Of a DNA stretch of 64,000 bases, positions 8,361 through 16,544 are shown in pieces. Each line of letters opens with the position of its first letter. Position 1 is the stretch's first letter. The position numbers and the translations under genes are program-made. The stretch covers positions 1,973,725 to 2,037,724 of the forward strand of contig NZ_DF820425.1 of the NCBI RefSeq assembly GCF_000617845.2. Direction: 5' to 3'. The notes under the pieces are model-generated. The model had not been told where the DNA came from and made no database searches. It was given only the letters and a program-made list of their open reading frames with translations. Source of the stretch: Bradyrhizobium sp. DOA9 (GTDB lineage: Bacteria; Pseudomonadota; Alphaproteobacteria; Rhizobiales; Xanthobacteraceae).

Positions 8361-8867
8361 ATGCCGCCGTCCTCGACCAGAGCCCGCCACAAGCCCGCGC
8401 CCAGCGATGCGGGACCGACGCTCGATCTCGACCGTTACGTCCCGGCCTTCATCACCTTCATCGCCAACAAGCTGTCGAACAGCGCGACCGCGTTCTATCA
8501 GCGCGAGTTCGGCGTCAACGTCACGGAATGGCGGATCATGTCGCTGCTGGCGATCGAGCCTGGCATTCCGGCCTCGCGCATCTGCCACGTCATCGGCTTC
8601 GACAAGGGGCCGGTGAGCAGGACGCTGGCGGGCCTCGAGAAGCGCGGGCTGATCTCGATCCGCACCGATCCCAACGACGGCCGCACCCATTCGATTTCGC
8701 TGACGGCGAGAGGCCGCACCACCCATGACAAGGTGATCGTGGCGGCGTTCGAACGCGAGCGGCGGCTGCTGTCCTGCCTGAGCAAGGACGAGCGCGAGGT
8801 GCTGATCGAGCTCTTGCGCCGGCTGCACGAAAATCTCGGCGCGGTGACCGGCGGCATCGAAAGCTGA
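8361..8867 (+). CDS. MarR-family transcriptional regulator, likely controller of the P450 operon
   Basis: A 168-residue winged-helix protein. After a 20-residue polar start come the MarR dimer helix (FITFIANKLSNSATAFYQREF), the recognition helix (ASRICHVIGFDKGPVSRTLAGLEKRGLI) and the wing (RTDPNDGRTHSISLTARG). It is divergent from the P450-ferredoxin operon, and MarR proteins usually repress such divergent genes and let go when an aromatic acid binds. The likely inducer is therefore a benzoate or cinnamate derivative; this is inferred from position. Confidence 0.85.
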   Translation: MPPSSTRARHKPAPSDAGPTLDLDRYVPAFITFIANKLSNSATAFYQREFGVNVTEWRIMSLLAIEPGIPASRICHVIGFDKGPVSRTLAGLEKRGLISIRTDPNDGRTHSISLTARGRTTHDKVIVAAFERERRLLSCLSKDEREVLIELLRRLHENLGAVTGGIES

Positions 8868-9225
8868 CGGGTCGCGCGCGGCGCGCAGTCTCCCGTCATT
8901 CCCGGTCATGCGCCGGCATTTGCCGACGGCACCTCTTCTGCCGTGCATTGCTTCCTCCAGAAAAGAACGCAGCGGTTGGCTCGCCGTCATCTCAGTCCGG
9001 AACCGTTCGCACAAATTAGTTGCTAAGGCAACAAAAGAATCGGCAGGATAATGCGGCAGGGTTGCTGGCCTGCTTTTGCGAACTCCTCGCCTTTCCCGTC
9101 ATTGCGAGCGCAGCGAAGCAATCCAGATTCCTTCCGCAGGAAGGGTCTGGATTGCTTCGTCGCAAGGGCTCCTCGCAATGACGACGTGGAAGAGCGCGCC
9201 TGAAGTCCCCTTGGTCAGCTGCTAG
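8868..9225. other. Gene-free gap between convergent genes
   Basis: No coding frame is convincing here. The gap holds a small dyad GTTGC/GCAAC at 9019-9032 in an AT-richer spot, and the palindromic repeat at 9097-9183. As both neighbouring genes converge on it, no promoter for them is expected. Confidence 0.6.
9097..9183. repeat. Dispersed palindromic repeat, family A (CGTCATTGCGAG type)
   Basis: It begins CGTCATTGCGAG and ends CTCGCAATGACG, with AAGCAATCCAGA and TCTGGATTGCTT forming the inner arms. Close copies lie at 54250-54336 and 59114-59193. The near-perfect long stem suggests a REP-like mobile palindrome that also serves as a terminator between convergent genes. Confidence 0.85.
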
Positions 9226-11073
9226 CTACAACCCGATCCACTCCCCCGACGCGTCATCGTTCAGCAGCGCCACCACGTCGGCGCGCCGTGTCAGCACGGC
9301 GCGCTGGTTGATGTAGCCCTTGTCGGTGATCTCGCCGCCGTCGACCGACGGCGGCTCGGCGAGCAGCAGCGCGCGGGTGGCGTGACCGGAGGAATTGGCA
9401 CTCTGCTGTTTTAGCTTCGCCAGACCCTGTGCGATTGCCGCCCTGATCCTGTCATGCGCCAGCACCTCGCTCACGTCCGCCGTCTCCGGCAGGCCGGCAT
9501 GCGCGCGGCAAGCCGCAATATTCGGGAACACCAGGAAACGCACCTCGTCGCCGCCGTGACCGGCGACGACGATGTCCTGCGCCAGCGGCGCCAGCGCAGC
9601 GATGCCGGCAACGCGTAAGCCGCCGACGCTGACCCAGGTGCCGGAGTTGAGCTTGAAGTCTTCGGCAACGCGGCCGTCGAAGAACAGGCCGCGCTCCGGC
9701 CGCGCGCTGTCGGCAAGCTTCACGGCATCGCCGATCAGGTAGAAGCCCTCCTCGTCGAACGCTTGCCTGGTCAGCTCCGGTGCCTTCCAATAGCCGGGCG
9801 TGACGTTGGGGCCGCGCACCCGCACCTCGAGCTTGTCGCCGGAGGTGACGAGCTTCAGCTCGGTGCCGGGAATCGGCACGCCGATATTGCCGGAGCGCTC
9901 GGCGAGGAAATGACAGTCGGTGGCGAGCGGCGAGGTTTCCGTCGAGCCCCAGGCCGAGACCATCGGCAGCGCGCGGCCTACGGTCTTGGTCGAAAGTTCC
10001 GCCAAGGCATCCCAGAGATTCTGCGGCAGCGCGGCGCCGGCATAGAAGGCGAACTTCACCTCGCCGAAGAAGCGGCGGCGCAATTCCTCGTCATTGCGCA
10101 GCGCCGCGATCAGCATGTCGAAGCCGCGCGGCACGTTGAAATAGACCGTCGGCATCACGCTTCTGAGGTTGGCGAGCGAAGTCGCGAACAGGCCCGGCGC
10201 GGGCTTGCCGCCGTCTATGTAGAGCGCGCCGCCGTTGCGCAGCACGAGGTTGAAATTGTGGTTGGCGCCGAAGGTGTGGCTCCAGGGCAGCCAATCGAGA
10301 ATGACGAGATCGCGGCTCTGTTCGAGGAAGGTCCAGGTCTGCGCCTTGGCCTGCTGGCTCGACGTCAGCATGCGCTGGGTGTTGATGACCGCCTTGGGCG
10401 TGCCGGTCGAGCCCGACGTGAACAGGAATTTCGCGATCGTGTCCGGCGTCAGTGCAGCGAAGGCTCTCGCGACGTCGGGCGTCTCGGGCGTTGCTGCAAC
10501 GGCGCGGAACGCGAGCGCGTCGGCATCATCGGCATTGCCGCTGATGATCTGCGCGTTGTGCAGCGGCTTGATGGCGGCCAACGCCGGCGCGAACGGCTGG
10601 AGCGCAGAGACGTAGATCGCGCCGGGTTCGAGCAGCGCAATCATGCTCTTGAGCTTGTCGAAATCCCTCGACATCAGCGAATAGGCCGGAGAGATCGCCG
10701 CCGAAGGCACGCCGACATGCTGGGCGGCGAGCGCGAGCAGCGCGTGATCGATGCTGTTGTCGGAGAGGATCGCGAGCGGGCGGTCCGCGCTGAGCCCTTG
10801 CGCCAGGATCCAGGACGCGGTGGCGCGCACCTTCCGCAGCGCCTGCGCATAGGTGACGGTGGTCCAGGGCATTTCGACATTGCCGCGCTCGGCGAGGAAG
10901 ATCGCGTCCGGCCTTTGCTGCGCCCATTGCTCCAGCCAGTCGCCGGTGCAGCGCGCGAACTCGCCGAGAGGCTCGGGCGAGCGCAGAACGATGCTGCCGT
11001 CGGGCCGATGCTCCGCGACGGTCCTCGGCGCTGCGAACAGGCCTGCAACGTCACCATGTGAGGCGATCGTCAT
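9226..11073 (-). CDS. Feruloyl-CoA synthetase-like acyl-CoA ligase
   Basis: A 615-residue adenylate-forming enzyme that would activate an aromatic acid with ATP and CoA. The phosphate-binding loop is FTSGSTGTPKAV (218-229), the adenine motif is AWGSTETSP (about 375), and the hinge acid lies in FYLIGDAVKLAD. The variant hinge FFDGRVAEDFKLNSGTWVSVG is typical of feruloyl-CoA synthases, which run near 620 residues. GGAGGAGG precedes the ATG. It is divergent from a MarR regulator with a dyad between them, the arrangement known for p-coumarate genes in Rhodopseudomonas. The hydratase/aldolase that should follow in the pathway is not nearby. Confidence 0.83.
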   Translation of the reverse strand: MTIASHGDVAGLFAAPRTVAEHRPDGSIVLRSPEPLGEFARCTGDWLEQWAQQRPDAIFLAERGNVEMPWTTVTYAQALRKVRATASWILAQGLSADRPLAILSDNSIDHALLALAAQHVGVPSAAISPAYSLMSRDFDKLKSMIALLEPGAIYVSALQPFAPALAAIKPLHNAQIISGNADDADALAFRAVAATPETPDVARAFAALTPDTIAKFLFTSGSTGTPKAVINTQRMLTSSQQAKAQTWTFLEQSRDLVILDWLPWSHTFGANHNFNLVLRNGGALYIDGGKPAPGLFATSLANLRSVMPTVYFNVPRGFDMLIAALRNDEELRRRFFGEVKFAFYAGAALPQNLWDALAELSTKTVGRALPMVSAWGSTETSPLATDCHFLAERSGNIGVPIPGTELKLVTSGDKLEVRVRGPNVTPGYWKAPELTRQAFDEEGFYLIGDAVKLADSARPERGLFFDGRVAEDFKLNSGTWVSVGGLRVAGIAALAPLAQDIVVAGHGGDEVRFLVFPNIAACRAHAGLPETADVSEVLAHDRIRAAIAQGLAKLKQQSANSSGHATRALLLAEPPSVDGGEITDKGYINQRAVLTRRADVVALLNDDASGEWIGL

Positions 11074-11153
11074 GGGTTTCCTCCTCCATCCCGGCTACGG
11101 GATCGGTCGCAGCCTCGTTCCGGGCCGCCTTGGTCATAATGTTGGGCACGCCA

Positions 11154-11174
11154 ATTGTTGTCGTCAACAACAAT
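11154..11174. promoter_or_regulatory. Perfect dyad, probable MarR operator
   Basis: ATTGTTGT (11154-11161) and ACAACAAT (11167-11174) form perfect 8-bp arms around CGTCA. The site lies between the divergent CoA-ligase (start 11073) and MarR gene (start 11226). Arm length and AT-rich outer bases fit MarR operators, so the adjacent regulator probably binds here and controls both genes. Confidence 0.6.
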
Positions 11175-11225
11175 CTTTCGCTTGTGACTCAAGCGCGCTA
11201 GGATTGCGCGACAGGAGACACCGAC

Positions 11226-11732
11226 TTGCCACCCACCGCAGCCCGGGCCGACACCCGCCACGGCCCACGCAAGCGCGCCGGCAACGGCGCTGTACCGCGG
11301 AGCGACGCAGACGGCGTCGGCCTCGACGCACTGGTCGGCCACGCCGGCTATGCGGTGCGGCGCTTCCAGATCTGGATCTTCCAGGACTTCATCAAGACGC
11401 TCGGCGAGGTCGACATCAGGCCGACGCAATATTCGGTGCTGACCGTGATCGGCGCCAATCCGGGCCTGTCGCAGATGGCGGTGGCAAAACGCCTCGGCAT
11501 CGAGCGCGCCCGGCTGGTGCACCTGCTCGACAGCCTCGAGCAGCGCAAGCTGGTGAAGCGGATCAAGTCGAAAGAGGACCGGCGCTCGCATGCTTTGCAC
11601 CTCACCGCGCAGGGCGAGACGGCGCTCGAGAAGTTCAAGCGGCTGGCGGCCGAGCACGAGCGGCACGTCGAGGCGAAGATCGGCAAGGAGAACCGGGCGC
11701 AGCTGCTCCGGATCCTCTCCGGCTTCACCTGA
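11226..11732 (+). CDS. MarR-family transcriptional regulator, likely controller of the CoA ligase
   Basis: A 168-residue MarR protein with a 35-residue basic N-terminal extension that looks disordered. The core has the recognition region LSQMAVAKRLGIERARLVHLLDSLEQRKLV and the wing KSKEDRRSHALHLTAQG. The start is a TTG; a later start just before the core cannot be excluded. It faces the CoA ligase across a 152-base gap containing the 11154-11174 dyad. By analogy with CouR-type regulators it may respond to the CoA thioester product, but that is not visible in the sequence. Confidence 0.82.
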   Translation: MPPTAARADTRHGPRKRAGNGAVPRSDADGVGLDALVGHAGYAVRRFQIWIFQDFIKTLGEVDIRPTQYSVLTVIGANPGLSQMAVAKRLGIERARLVHLLDSLEQRKLVKRIKSKEDRRSHALHLTAQGETALEKFKRLAAEHERHVEAKIGKENRAQLLRILSGFT

Positions 11733-11917
11733 TCCCGACTGCCCATGATTTGGGCAGATGGGTCACTGAGGCGACCGGCCGAGCGCCGGCCGAAATATCG
11801 CCCAAGCCACTGATCGCACGATAGGATCCGGCACGATGGTCCTGCCCGGATTCTGTACACAATGGCACATCGCTTGCTTCACTCCGGGCGAAGACGAATT
11901 GCCGGAGTTTTGCCGCC

Positions 11918-13735
11918 ATGGGGGCCGAGCAGCCTGAAACGATCGCCGCGATTGTGGCCGCGCACCGCGCGGGCCGGCTTTCGCCGGCAGAGACGGTCGC
12001 GCGGACCTATCGGCGCATCCGCGACTACAACGATCCCGCCGTGTTCATCAGCCTGCGCGACGAGAAGGACGCGGTCGCGGAGGCCGACAAGCTCGCGGCC
12101 CGCGCGGACGCGGCCAGCCTGCCGCTCTACGGCGTGCCGGTCGCGGTGAAGGACAATATCGACGCGCTGGGCTTTCCCACCACCGCGGCCTGCCCGGCCT
12201 TCTCCTACACGCCCACCCACGATTCGACCGCGGTCGAGCGCCTGCGCGCGGCCGGGGCGATCATCATCGGCAAGACCAATCTCGACCAGTTCGCGACCGG
12301 CCTCGTCGGCGTGCGTTCGCCCTATGGCATTCCCAAAAATTCGATCCGCGAGGATCTCATTCCCGGCGGCTCGAGCTCGGGTTCGGCCACCGCGGTCGGC
12401 GCCGGGCTGGTGCCGCTGTCGCTCGGCACCGACACCGCCGGCTCGGGCCGCGTGCCGGCGATGCTCAACAACATCGTCGGGCTGAAGCCGAGCCTCGGCA
12501 TGATCTCGACCGCAGGCCTGGTGCCGGCCTGCCGCACGCTGGACTGCATTTCGGTGTTCGCACTCACGGTGGACGATGCCGCGCTCGCGCTGTCGGTGAT
12601 GGCCGGCCCCGACCAGGCCGATCCGTTCTCGCGCGACCGGCCGCTCGGCGCGATCACGCCGATGCCGGCGAAGCTGCGCCTGGGCGTGCCGCGCAACGGC
12701 CAGCTGATCTTCTTCGGCGACAAGCAAGCGGAGGCCGCCTACAACGATGCGCTGAAGCGATGGACCGCGCTCGGGGCCACGCTGGCCGAGTTCGACCTCG
12801 AGCCGTTCTACGAGACGGCGCGGCTGCTCTATGAGGGGCCGTGGGTCGCCGAGCGTTATCTCGTGATCAAGAACCTGCTGGCGTCCGCGCCCGACACGAT
12901 CCACCCCGTCACGCGCGAGATCACAGCGGCGGGCGCGCGGCTGACCGCGGCCGAGACATTCTCGGCGCTCTATCGCCTGCAGGGCCTGCGCAAGATCGCC
13001 GAGCGCACGTTCGCCAACATCGACGCGCTGGTGCTGCCGACGGCGCCGACGGCCTACACCACCGCGCAGGTGCTGGCCAATCCGATCGAGCTCAACAGCC
13101 GGCTCGGAACTTACACGAACTTCGTCAACCTGCTCGACCTCTGCGGCCTCGCCGTACCGGCATCGATGCGCAGCGACGGCATTCCGTTCGGCATCACGCT
13201 GCTGGCGCCCGCGGGATGCGATGCGCTGCTCGCGAGCATCGGGCGGGTGTTCCATGCCGATACGAAGCTGACGGTCGGCGCGAAGGGGGTGGCGCAGGCC
13301 CCGCTCGCGCCACTCCCGACCGGCGGCGACGACGAGATTCCGATCGCGGTGGTCGGCGCGCATCTGTCCGGCATGGCGCTGAACGGCGAGCTGACGGCGC
13401 TGAACGCACGCTTGATCGAGGCCACCAGGACGGCCGCCGACTACAAGCTCTATGCGCTTCAAACCACGCCGCCGAAGCCGGGCCTGCTGCGCGTCGCGGC
13501 CGGCACAGGCGCTGCGATCGAGCTGGAGATCTGGTCGTTGTCGTCATCCGCCTTCGGCAAGTTCGTCAACGCGATTCCCGCACCGATGGCGATCGGTACG
13601 ATCAGGCTAGCCGACGGGCGCAGCGTGAAGGGCTTTCTCGTCGAGCCGGAAGTGCTGGGCGATGCGCGGGATATCACCGCGTATGGCGGCTGGCGCGCCT
13701 TTATGAAGGAAGCTACAGCAAAGCAGGTCTCGTAG
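11918..13735 (+). CDS. atzF: Allophanate hydrolase
   Basis: A 605-residue enzyme splitting allophanate into ammonia and CO2. Residues 1-440 are an amidase-signature domain with catalytic Lys78, cis-Ser152 (in PGGSSSG) and nucleophile Ser176 (in GTDTAGSGRVP), the same spacing as in characterised AtzF. Residues from about 470 are the AtzF C-terminal domain (VGAHLSGMALNGEL, YKLYAL, KPGLLRV, VKGFLVEPE). The ATG follows CCGGAG. It converges with the GntR-atzHEG-transporter operon, whose product would be its substrate. No urea carboxylase is fused or adjacent, so allophanate probably comes from a biuret-type route. The TAG stop lies inside the repeat at 13731-13815. Confidence 0.88.
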   Translation: MGAEQPETIAAIVAAHRAGRLSPAETVARTYRRIRDYNDPAVFISLRDEKDAVAEADKLAARADAASLPLYGVPVAVKDNIDALGFPTTAACPAFSYTPTHDSTAVERLRAAGAIIIGKTNLDQFATGLVGVRSPYGIPKNSIREDLIPGGSSSGSATAVGAGLVPLSLGTDTAGSGRVPAMLNNIVGLKPSLGMISTAGLVPACRTLDCISVFALTVDDAALALSVMAGPDQADPFSRDRPLGAITPMPAKLRLGVPRNGQLIFFGDKQAEAAYNDALKRWTALGATLAEFDLEPFYETARLLYEGPWVAERYLVIKNLLASAPDTIHPVTREITAAGARLTAAETFSALYRLQGLRKIAERTFANIDALVLPTAPTAYTTAQVLANPIELNSRLGTYTNFVNLLDLCGLAVPASMRSDGIPFGITLLAPAGCDALLASIGRVFHADTKLTVGAKGVAQAPLAPLPTGGDDEIPIAVVGAHLSGMALNGELTALNARLIEATRTAADYKLYALQTTPPKPGLLRVAAGTGAAIELEIWSLSSSAFGKFVNAIPAPMAIGTIRLADGRSVKGFLVEPEVLGDARDITAYGGWRAFMKEATAKQVS

Positions 13736-13815
13736 GGTGGGCAAAGGCGCGCTCTTCGCGCGTCGTGCCCACCATCACCATAAGGTGGGCACGCTTCGCT
13801 TTGCCCACCCTACGG
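13731..13815. repeat. Dispersed palindromic repeat, family B (CGTAGGGTGGGC type)
   Basis: CGTAGGGTGGGCAAAG at one end and CTTTGCCCACCCTACGG at the other enclose an inner palindrome. Copies are at 44626-44714 and 52628-52713. This copy overlaps the end of atzF and supplies its TAG stop codon. Confidence 0.85.
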
Positions 13816-13831
13816 CACCGAGCGCACCGTC

Positions 13832-14554
13832 TTACACCGACACCGCGTAGATCTCGTACTCGCCGCGCACCAGCTCGATATGCGCGCGCATGGCGGCGGC
13901 GGCGCCCTGCTTGTCGCCGCGCATGATGGCGACGACGACGCGGTCGTGCTCGGCCTGCGACTTGGCGAGGCGGCCGAGATTGCGGAACTGGGCGCGGCGG
14001 AACGGCTGCACGCGCACGCGGGTCGCGAGCGTGATTTCGGCGATGTAGCCGTTCTGCGAGCCGGCATAGATCGCGTTGTGGAAACGCTCGTTGACCTCGT
14101 GGAAGCGCTCGGGATTGCCGGTGTAGCTCAGCACCCGCAGCTCCTCGTGGACGGCCTCCAGGCCATGACGCTCGGCCGCCGACATGCGTTCGGCGGCAAG
14201 GCCCGCGCACAAGGCCTCGAGCTCCGCCATCGCCTCGAACATGCCCTTCAGCCGCTCGACGGATGGCCGCGCCACCACGGCGCCGCGATGCGGCCGCGCC
14301 TCGACGAGGCCGCTTGCCACCAATTGGCGCAACGCCTCGCGCACCGGCGTGCGCGAGACGTTGAAGCGCCGCGCGATGTCGGTCTCGTCCAGCGGCGAGC
14401 CCGGCGCCAGCGTTCCCCGCACGATCTCGTCGGCAAGCTGCAGCCGCAGCTCCTCGGCGCGCGTGACCTTCAGCAGCGACGGCGATGCGCGGTCGACGCG
14501 CGGCACCACCGGCTCGGCCGGCAATGCGCCCTGCGGAAGATCATCAAGCGTCAT
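13832..14554 (-). CDS. GntR-family (FadR/FCD) transcriptional regulator
   Basis: A 240-residue regulator with a winged helix ([25 protein letters not shown] then [19 protein letters not shown], about residues 40-85) and an all-helical FCD ligand domain. FCD metal-site residues are suggested by [13 protein letters not shown] and later His. The ATG at 14554 overlaps the atzH stop in an ATGA, which is why it was chosen over the upstream in-frame ATG at 14629. Being the last gene of the transporter-hydrolase operon, it most likely controls that operon in answer to the imported compound. Confidence 0.88.
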   Translation of the reverse strand: MTLDDLPQGALPAEPVVPRVDRASPSLLKVTRAEELRLQLADEIVRGTLAPGSPLDETDIARRFNVSRTPVREALRQLVASGLVEARPHRGAVVARPSVERLKGMFEAMAELEALCAGLAAERMSAAERHGLEAVHEELRVLSYTGNPERFHEVNERFHNAIYAGSQNGYIAEITLATRVRVQPFRRAQFRNLGRLAKSQAEHDRVVVAIMRGDKQGAAAAMRAHIELVRGEYEIYAVSV

Positions 14555-14946
14555 ACGGTCTCTTTCGGCTCCTCGATGATGCTGACATGAGCGGCGACGA
14601 CGCGCCAGCCCTCCGGGAAACGTATCCACGTCTGCATCTGCCGGCCGACCTTGCCGGGAGCCGTATCGCGATAGAACAAGGTGGACGCCACGGCCGTGTC
14701 GCGGCCGTAGCTGGTGATGACGGTTTTCGCGGTGCGGCGGTTGAGCCCGACCGGCGAACGGCCGGCGCGAAAACCGGAGATTGCCTCGTAACCATAGAGG
14801 TTCTCGCCGATGCCGTAGCGCAAGGTGCGGGGATCGTTGCGGAACAGCTCGCCGAGCACGGCGACGTCGTTGCTGACGAGGGCCTGCTCATAGCGCTCGA
14901 ACGCGGCTTTGACGTCCGCGATCACCTCGGGGAGATCGATCTCCAT
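14551..14946 (-). CDS. AtzH/HpxZ-family protein (DUF3225)
   Basis: A 131-residue cystatin/SnoaL-like fold protein opening [21 protein letters not shown] and containing [20 protein letters not shown], the family hallmark. Relatives sit beside AtzE/AtzG in s-triazine breakdown (AtzH) and beside HpxX/HpxY in oxalurate breakdown (HpxZ). It lies one base after atzE and overlaps gntR by 4 bases, so it is translationally linked to both. The upstream in-frame ATG at 15090 was rejected because it would run 145 bases into atzE with a sequence rich in Arg and Ser. Confidence 0.83.
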   Translation of the reverse strand: MEIDLPEVIADVKAAFERYEQALVSNDVAVLGELFRNDPRTLRYGIGENLYGYEAISGFRAGRSPVGLNRRTAKTVITSYGRDTAVASTLFYRDTAPGKVGRQMQTWIRFPEGWRVVAAHVSIIEEPKETV

Positions 14947-14947
14947 G

Positions 14948-16342
14948 TCAGATTCCTCTCGGTGCGGGCGCCGCGGCGACGCCCATCTTCTCCAGCGCGT
15001 GCGCGACGCGGAGCGCGATATCCTCGCGCCAGGGCGCGCAAATGATCTGCACGCCGATCGGCAGCGGCTCGAGCGGGACAGGGACGGCAACCACCGGCAA
15101 GCCGATGAAGGAGATCGGCTGGGTGTGGATGCCGATATTGGCGCGCACCGGCAGCTCGACGCCGTCCAGATTGAAGTTCACCTGTCCGAGCTTTGGCGCG
15201 GTGCAGGGCGTCGCCGGCGCCAGCAGCACGTCGACCGTTTTGAAGATCTCGGCAAGCTGTGCGCGATACCAGCGACGGAATTTTTGCGCGCGATCGACCA
15301 GCGGCGCCGGGACCAGGGCGCCCGCGATCAGCCGGTCGCGCACCGCCGGGTCAAAGTCGTTCGGGCGCTTGCGCAGGCGGTCGAGATGCAGCGAAGCGCC
15401 TTCGGTGGTGGTGATGACATAGGCGGCGGCACGGGCGCGCGAGGCTTCGGGAACGTCCACCACTTGCGTCGCGCCCAGCGCCTTGGCGACGCGGCTGACC
15501 GCCTCGACCGCTTCCGGAAACACGTTCTTCTGGAAGTGCCCGCCGGCGATGGCGATGCGTAGATCCGAAACAGGATTGGCGAGCAACGGCAGCGTTGGCT
15601 CCAGCCCGCGGGTCGTGCAGGCGCTGTCCTCCGCGTCCGGCCCCTGCATCGCGTCATAGGCGAGCGCGAGATCGACGACGGAGCGCGCGAACGGGCCGAG
15701 ATGATCGAGGCTCGCCACGAACGGGAACGAGCGCGCGCGTGACAGCCGGCCATAGGTCGGCTTCAGGCCGAAGATGCCGCAGAACGACGACGGCACGCGG
15801 ATCGAGCCGTTGGTGTCGGAGCCGAGCGCGATCGGCACCAGCGCGCCGCCGACGGCGCTGCCGGAGCCGCCGGAGGAGCCGCCGCTCATCCGCGTGGTGT
15901 CGTGCGGGTTGCGCGAGGGGCCATCATGGATGTTCTCGCCGGTGAAATCGTAGGCGTATTCGCCCATGTTGAGCGCGCCGACGAGAACGGCGCCGGCCGC
16001 CTCCATCCGCTCGATCAGCGTCGCATCGCGCCTGGCGGGCGCGAGGTCCCGGTTGATCTTCGAGCCGGCGCGCGTCGGCAGGCCCGCAACATCGAACAGG
16101 TTCTTGACGGCGAAGGGTACGCCGGCGAGCGGGCCGACTGTCTTGCCCGCAGCGATGTCGGCGTCGATCCCGCGCGCTTTCGCGCGGGCGCGTTCGGCGG
16201 TGACGTCGGTGAAGGAGTTGAGGGTGCGATCATGCTGCGCGATGCGCGCGAGCGCGGCTTCGGTGGCAGCGAGCGCGGACATCTTGCGCCCCGCGACCGC
16301 ACTTGCAATCTCGGCGGCCGTCATCTCTGGCTTGGCGGACAT
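14948..16342 (-). CDS. AtzE/HpxY-family amidohydrolase
   Basis: A 464-residue amidase-signature enzyme with Lys80, cis-Ser156 (SGGSSGGS) and Ser180 (SDTNGS). AtzE proteins hydrolyse 1-carboxybiuret together with the small subunit AtzG, an arrangement descended from GatA/GatC; HpxY relatives act on oxalurate. Here the AtzG-like gene is four bases upstream and the AtzH-like gene one base downstream, which supports the AtzE/HpxY call over a generic amidase or GatA. Which substrate is used cannot be told from sequence, but the nearby allophanate hydrolase favours a biuret-like one. Confidence 0.82.
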   Translation of the reverse strand: MSAKPEMTAAEIASAVAGRKMSALAATEAALARIAQHDRTLNSFTDVTAERARAKARGIDADIAAGKTVGPLAGVPFAVKNLFDVAGLPTRAGSKINRDLAPARRDATLIERMEAAGAVLVGALNMGEYAYDFTGENIHDGPSRNPHDTTRMSGGSSGGSGSAVGGALVPIALGSDTNGSIRVPSSFCGIFGLKPTYGRLSRARSFPFVASLDHLGPFARSVVDLALAYDAMQGPDAEDSACTTRGLEPTLPLLANPVSDLRIAIAGGHFQKNVFPEAVEAVSRVAKALGATQVVDVPEASRARAAAYVITTTEGASLHLDRLRKRPNDFDPAVRDRLIAGALVPAPLVDRAQKFRRWYRAQLAEIFKTVDVLLAPATPCTAPKLGQVNFNLDGVELPVRANIGIHTQPISFIGLPVVAVPVPLEPLPIGVQIICAPWREDIALRVAHALEKMGVAAAPAPRGI

Positions 16343-16346
16343 GGGG

Positions 16347-16526
16347 TCAGGCCGTGAAGATCGGTGCCGGCTCGGTGTCGTCCGGCAGCGCGAATTCGTC
16401 GACCAGACGGCCGAGCCGCAGCGAGACCTCGAGGTTGGCGCGCACGGCAGGCCGCCAGGCCTCCTCGATCGGCAGCGCCAGCGCCTTCGATACGGCGTCG
16501 ATATAGTCGTCCAGAGGTTCGGCCAT
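16347..16526 (-). CDS. AtzG/HpxX-like small subunit (DUF4089)
   Basis: A 59-residue GatC-like helical protein: DDYIDAVSKALALPIEEAWRPAV, then LRLGRLVDEFALPDDTEPAP. The family wraps around the AtzE-type amidase and is needed for its stability. The ATG at 16526 is preferred; a GTG one codon earlier is also open. It sits four bases upstream of atzE and 18 bases after the double ATPase gene in the same operon. Confidence 0.8.
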   Translation of the reverse strand: MAEPLDDYIDAVSKALALPIEEAWRPAVRANLEVSLRLGRLVDEFALPDDTEPAPIFTA

Positions 16527-16544
16527 CACGCTCTCAAAAATGTC

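Noticed and set aside
9019..9032. GTTGC/GCAAC dyad as a regulator site
   Set aside because: It lies between the 3' ends of convergent genes with no promoter in view, and 5-bp arms occur often by chance.
14948..16342. GatA subunit of the tRNA amidotransferase
   Set aside because: The neighbours are AtzG- and AtzH-like proteins and a transporter, with no gatB; AtzE evolved from GatA and fits better.
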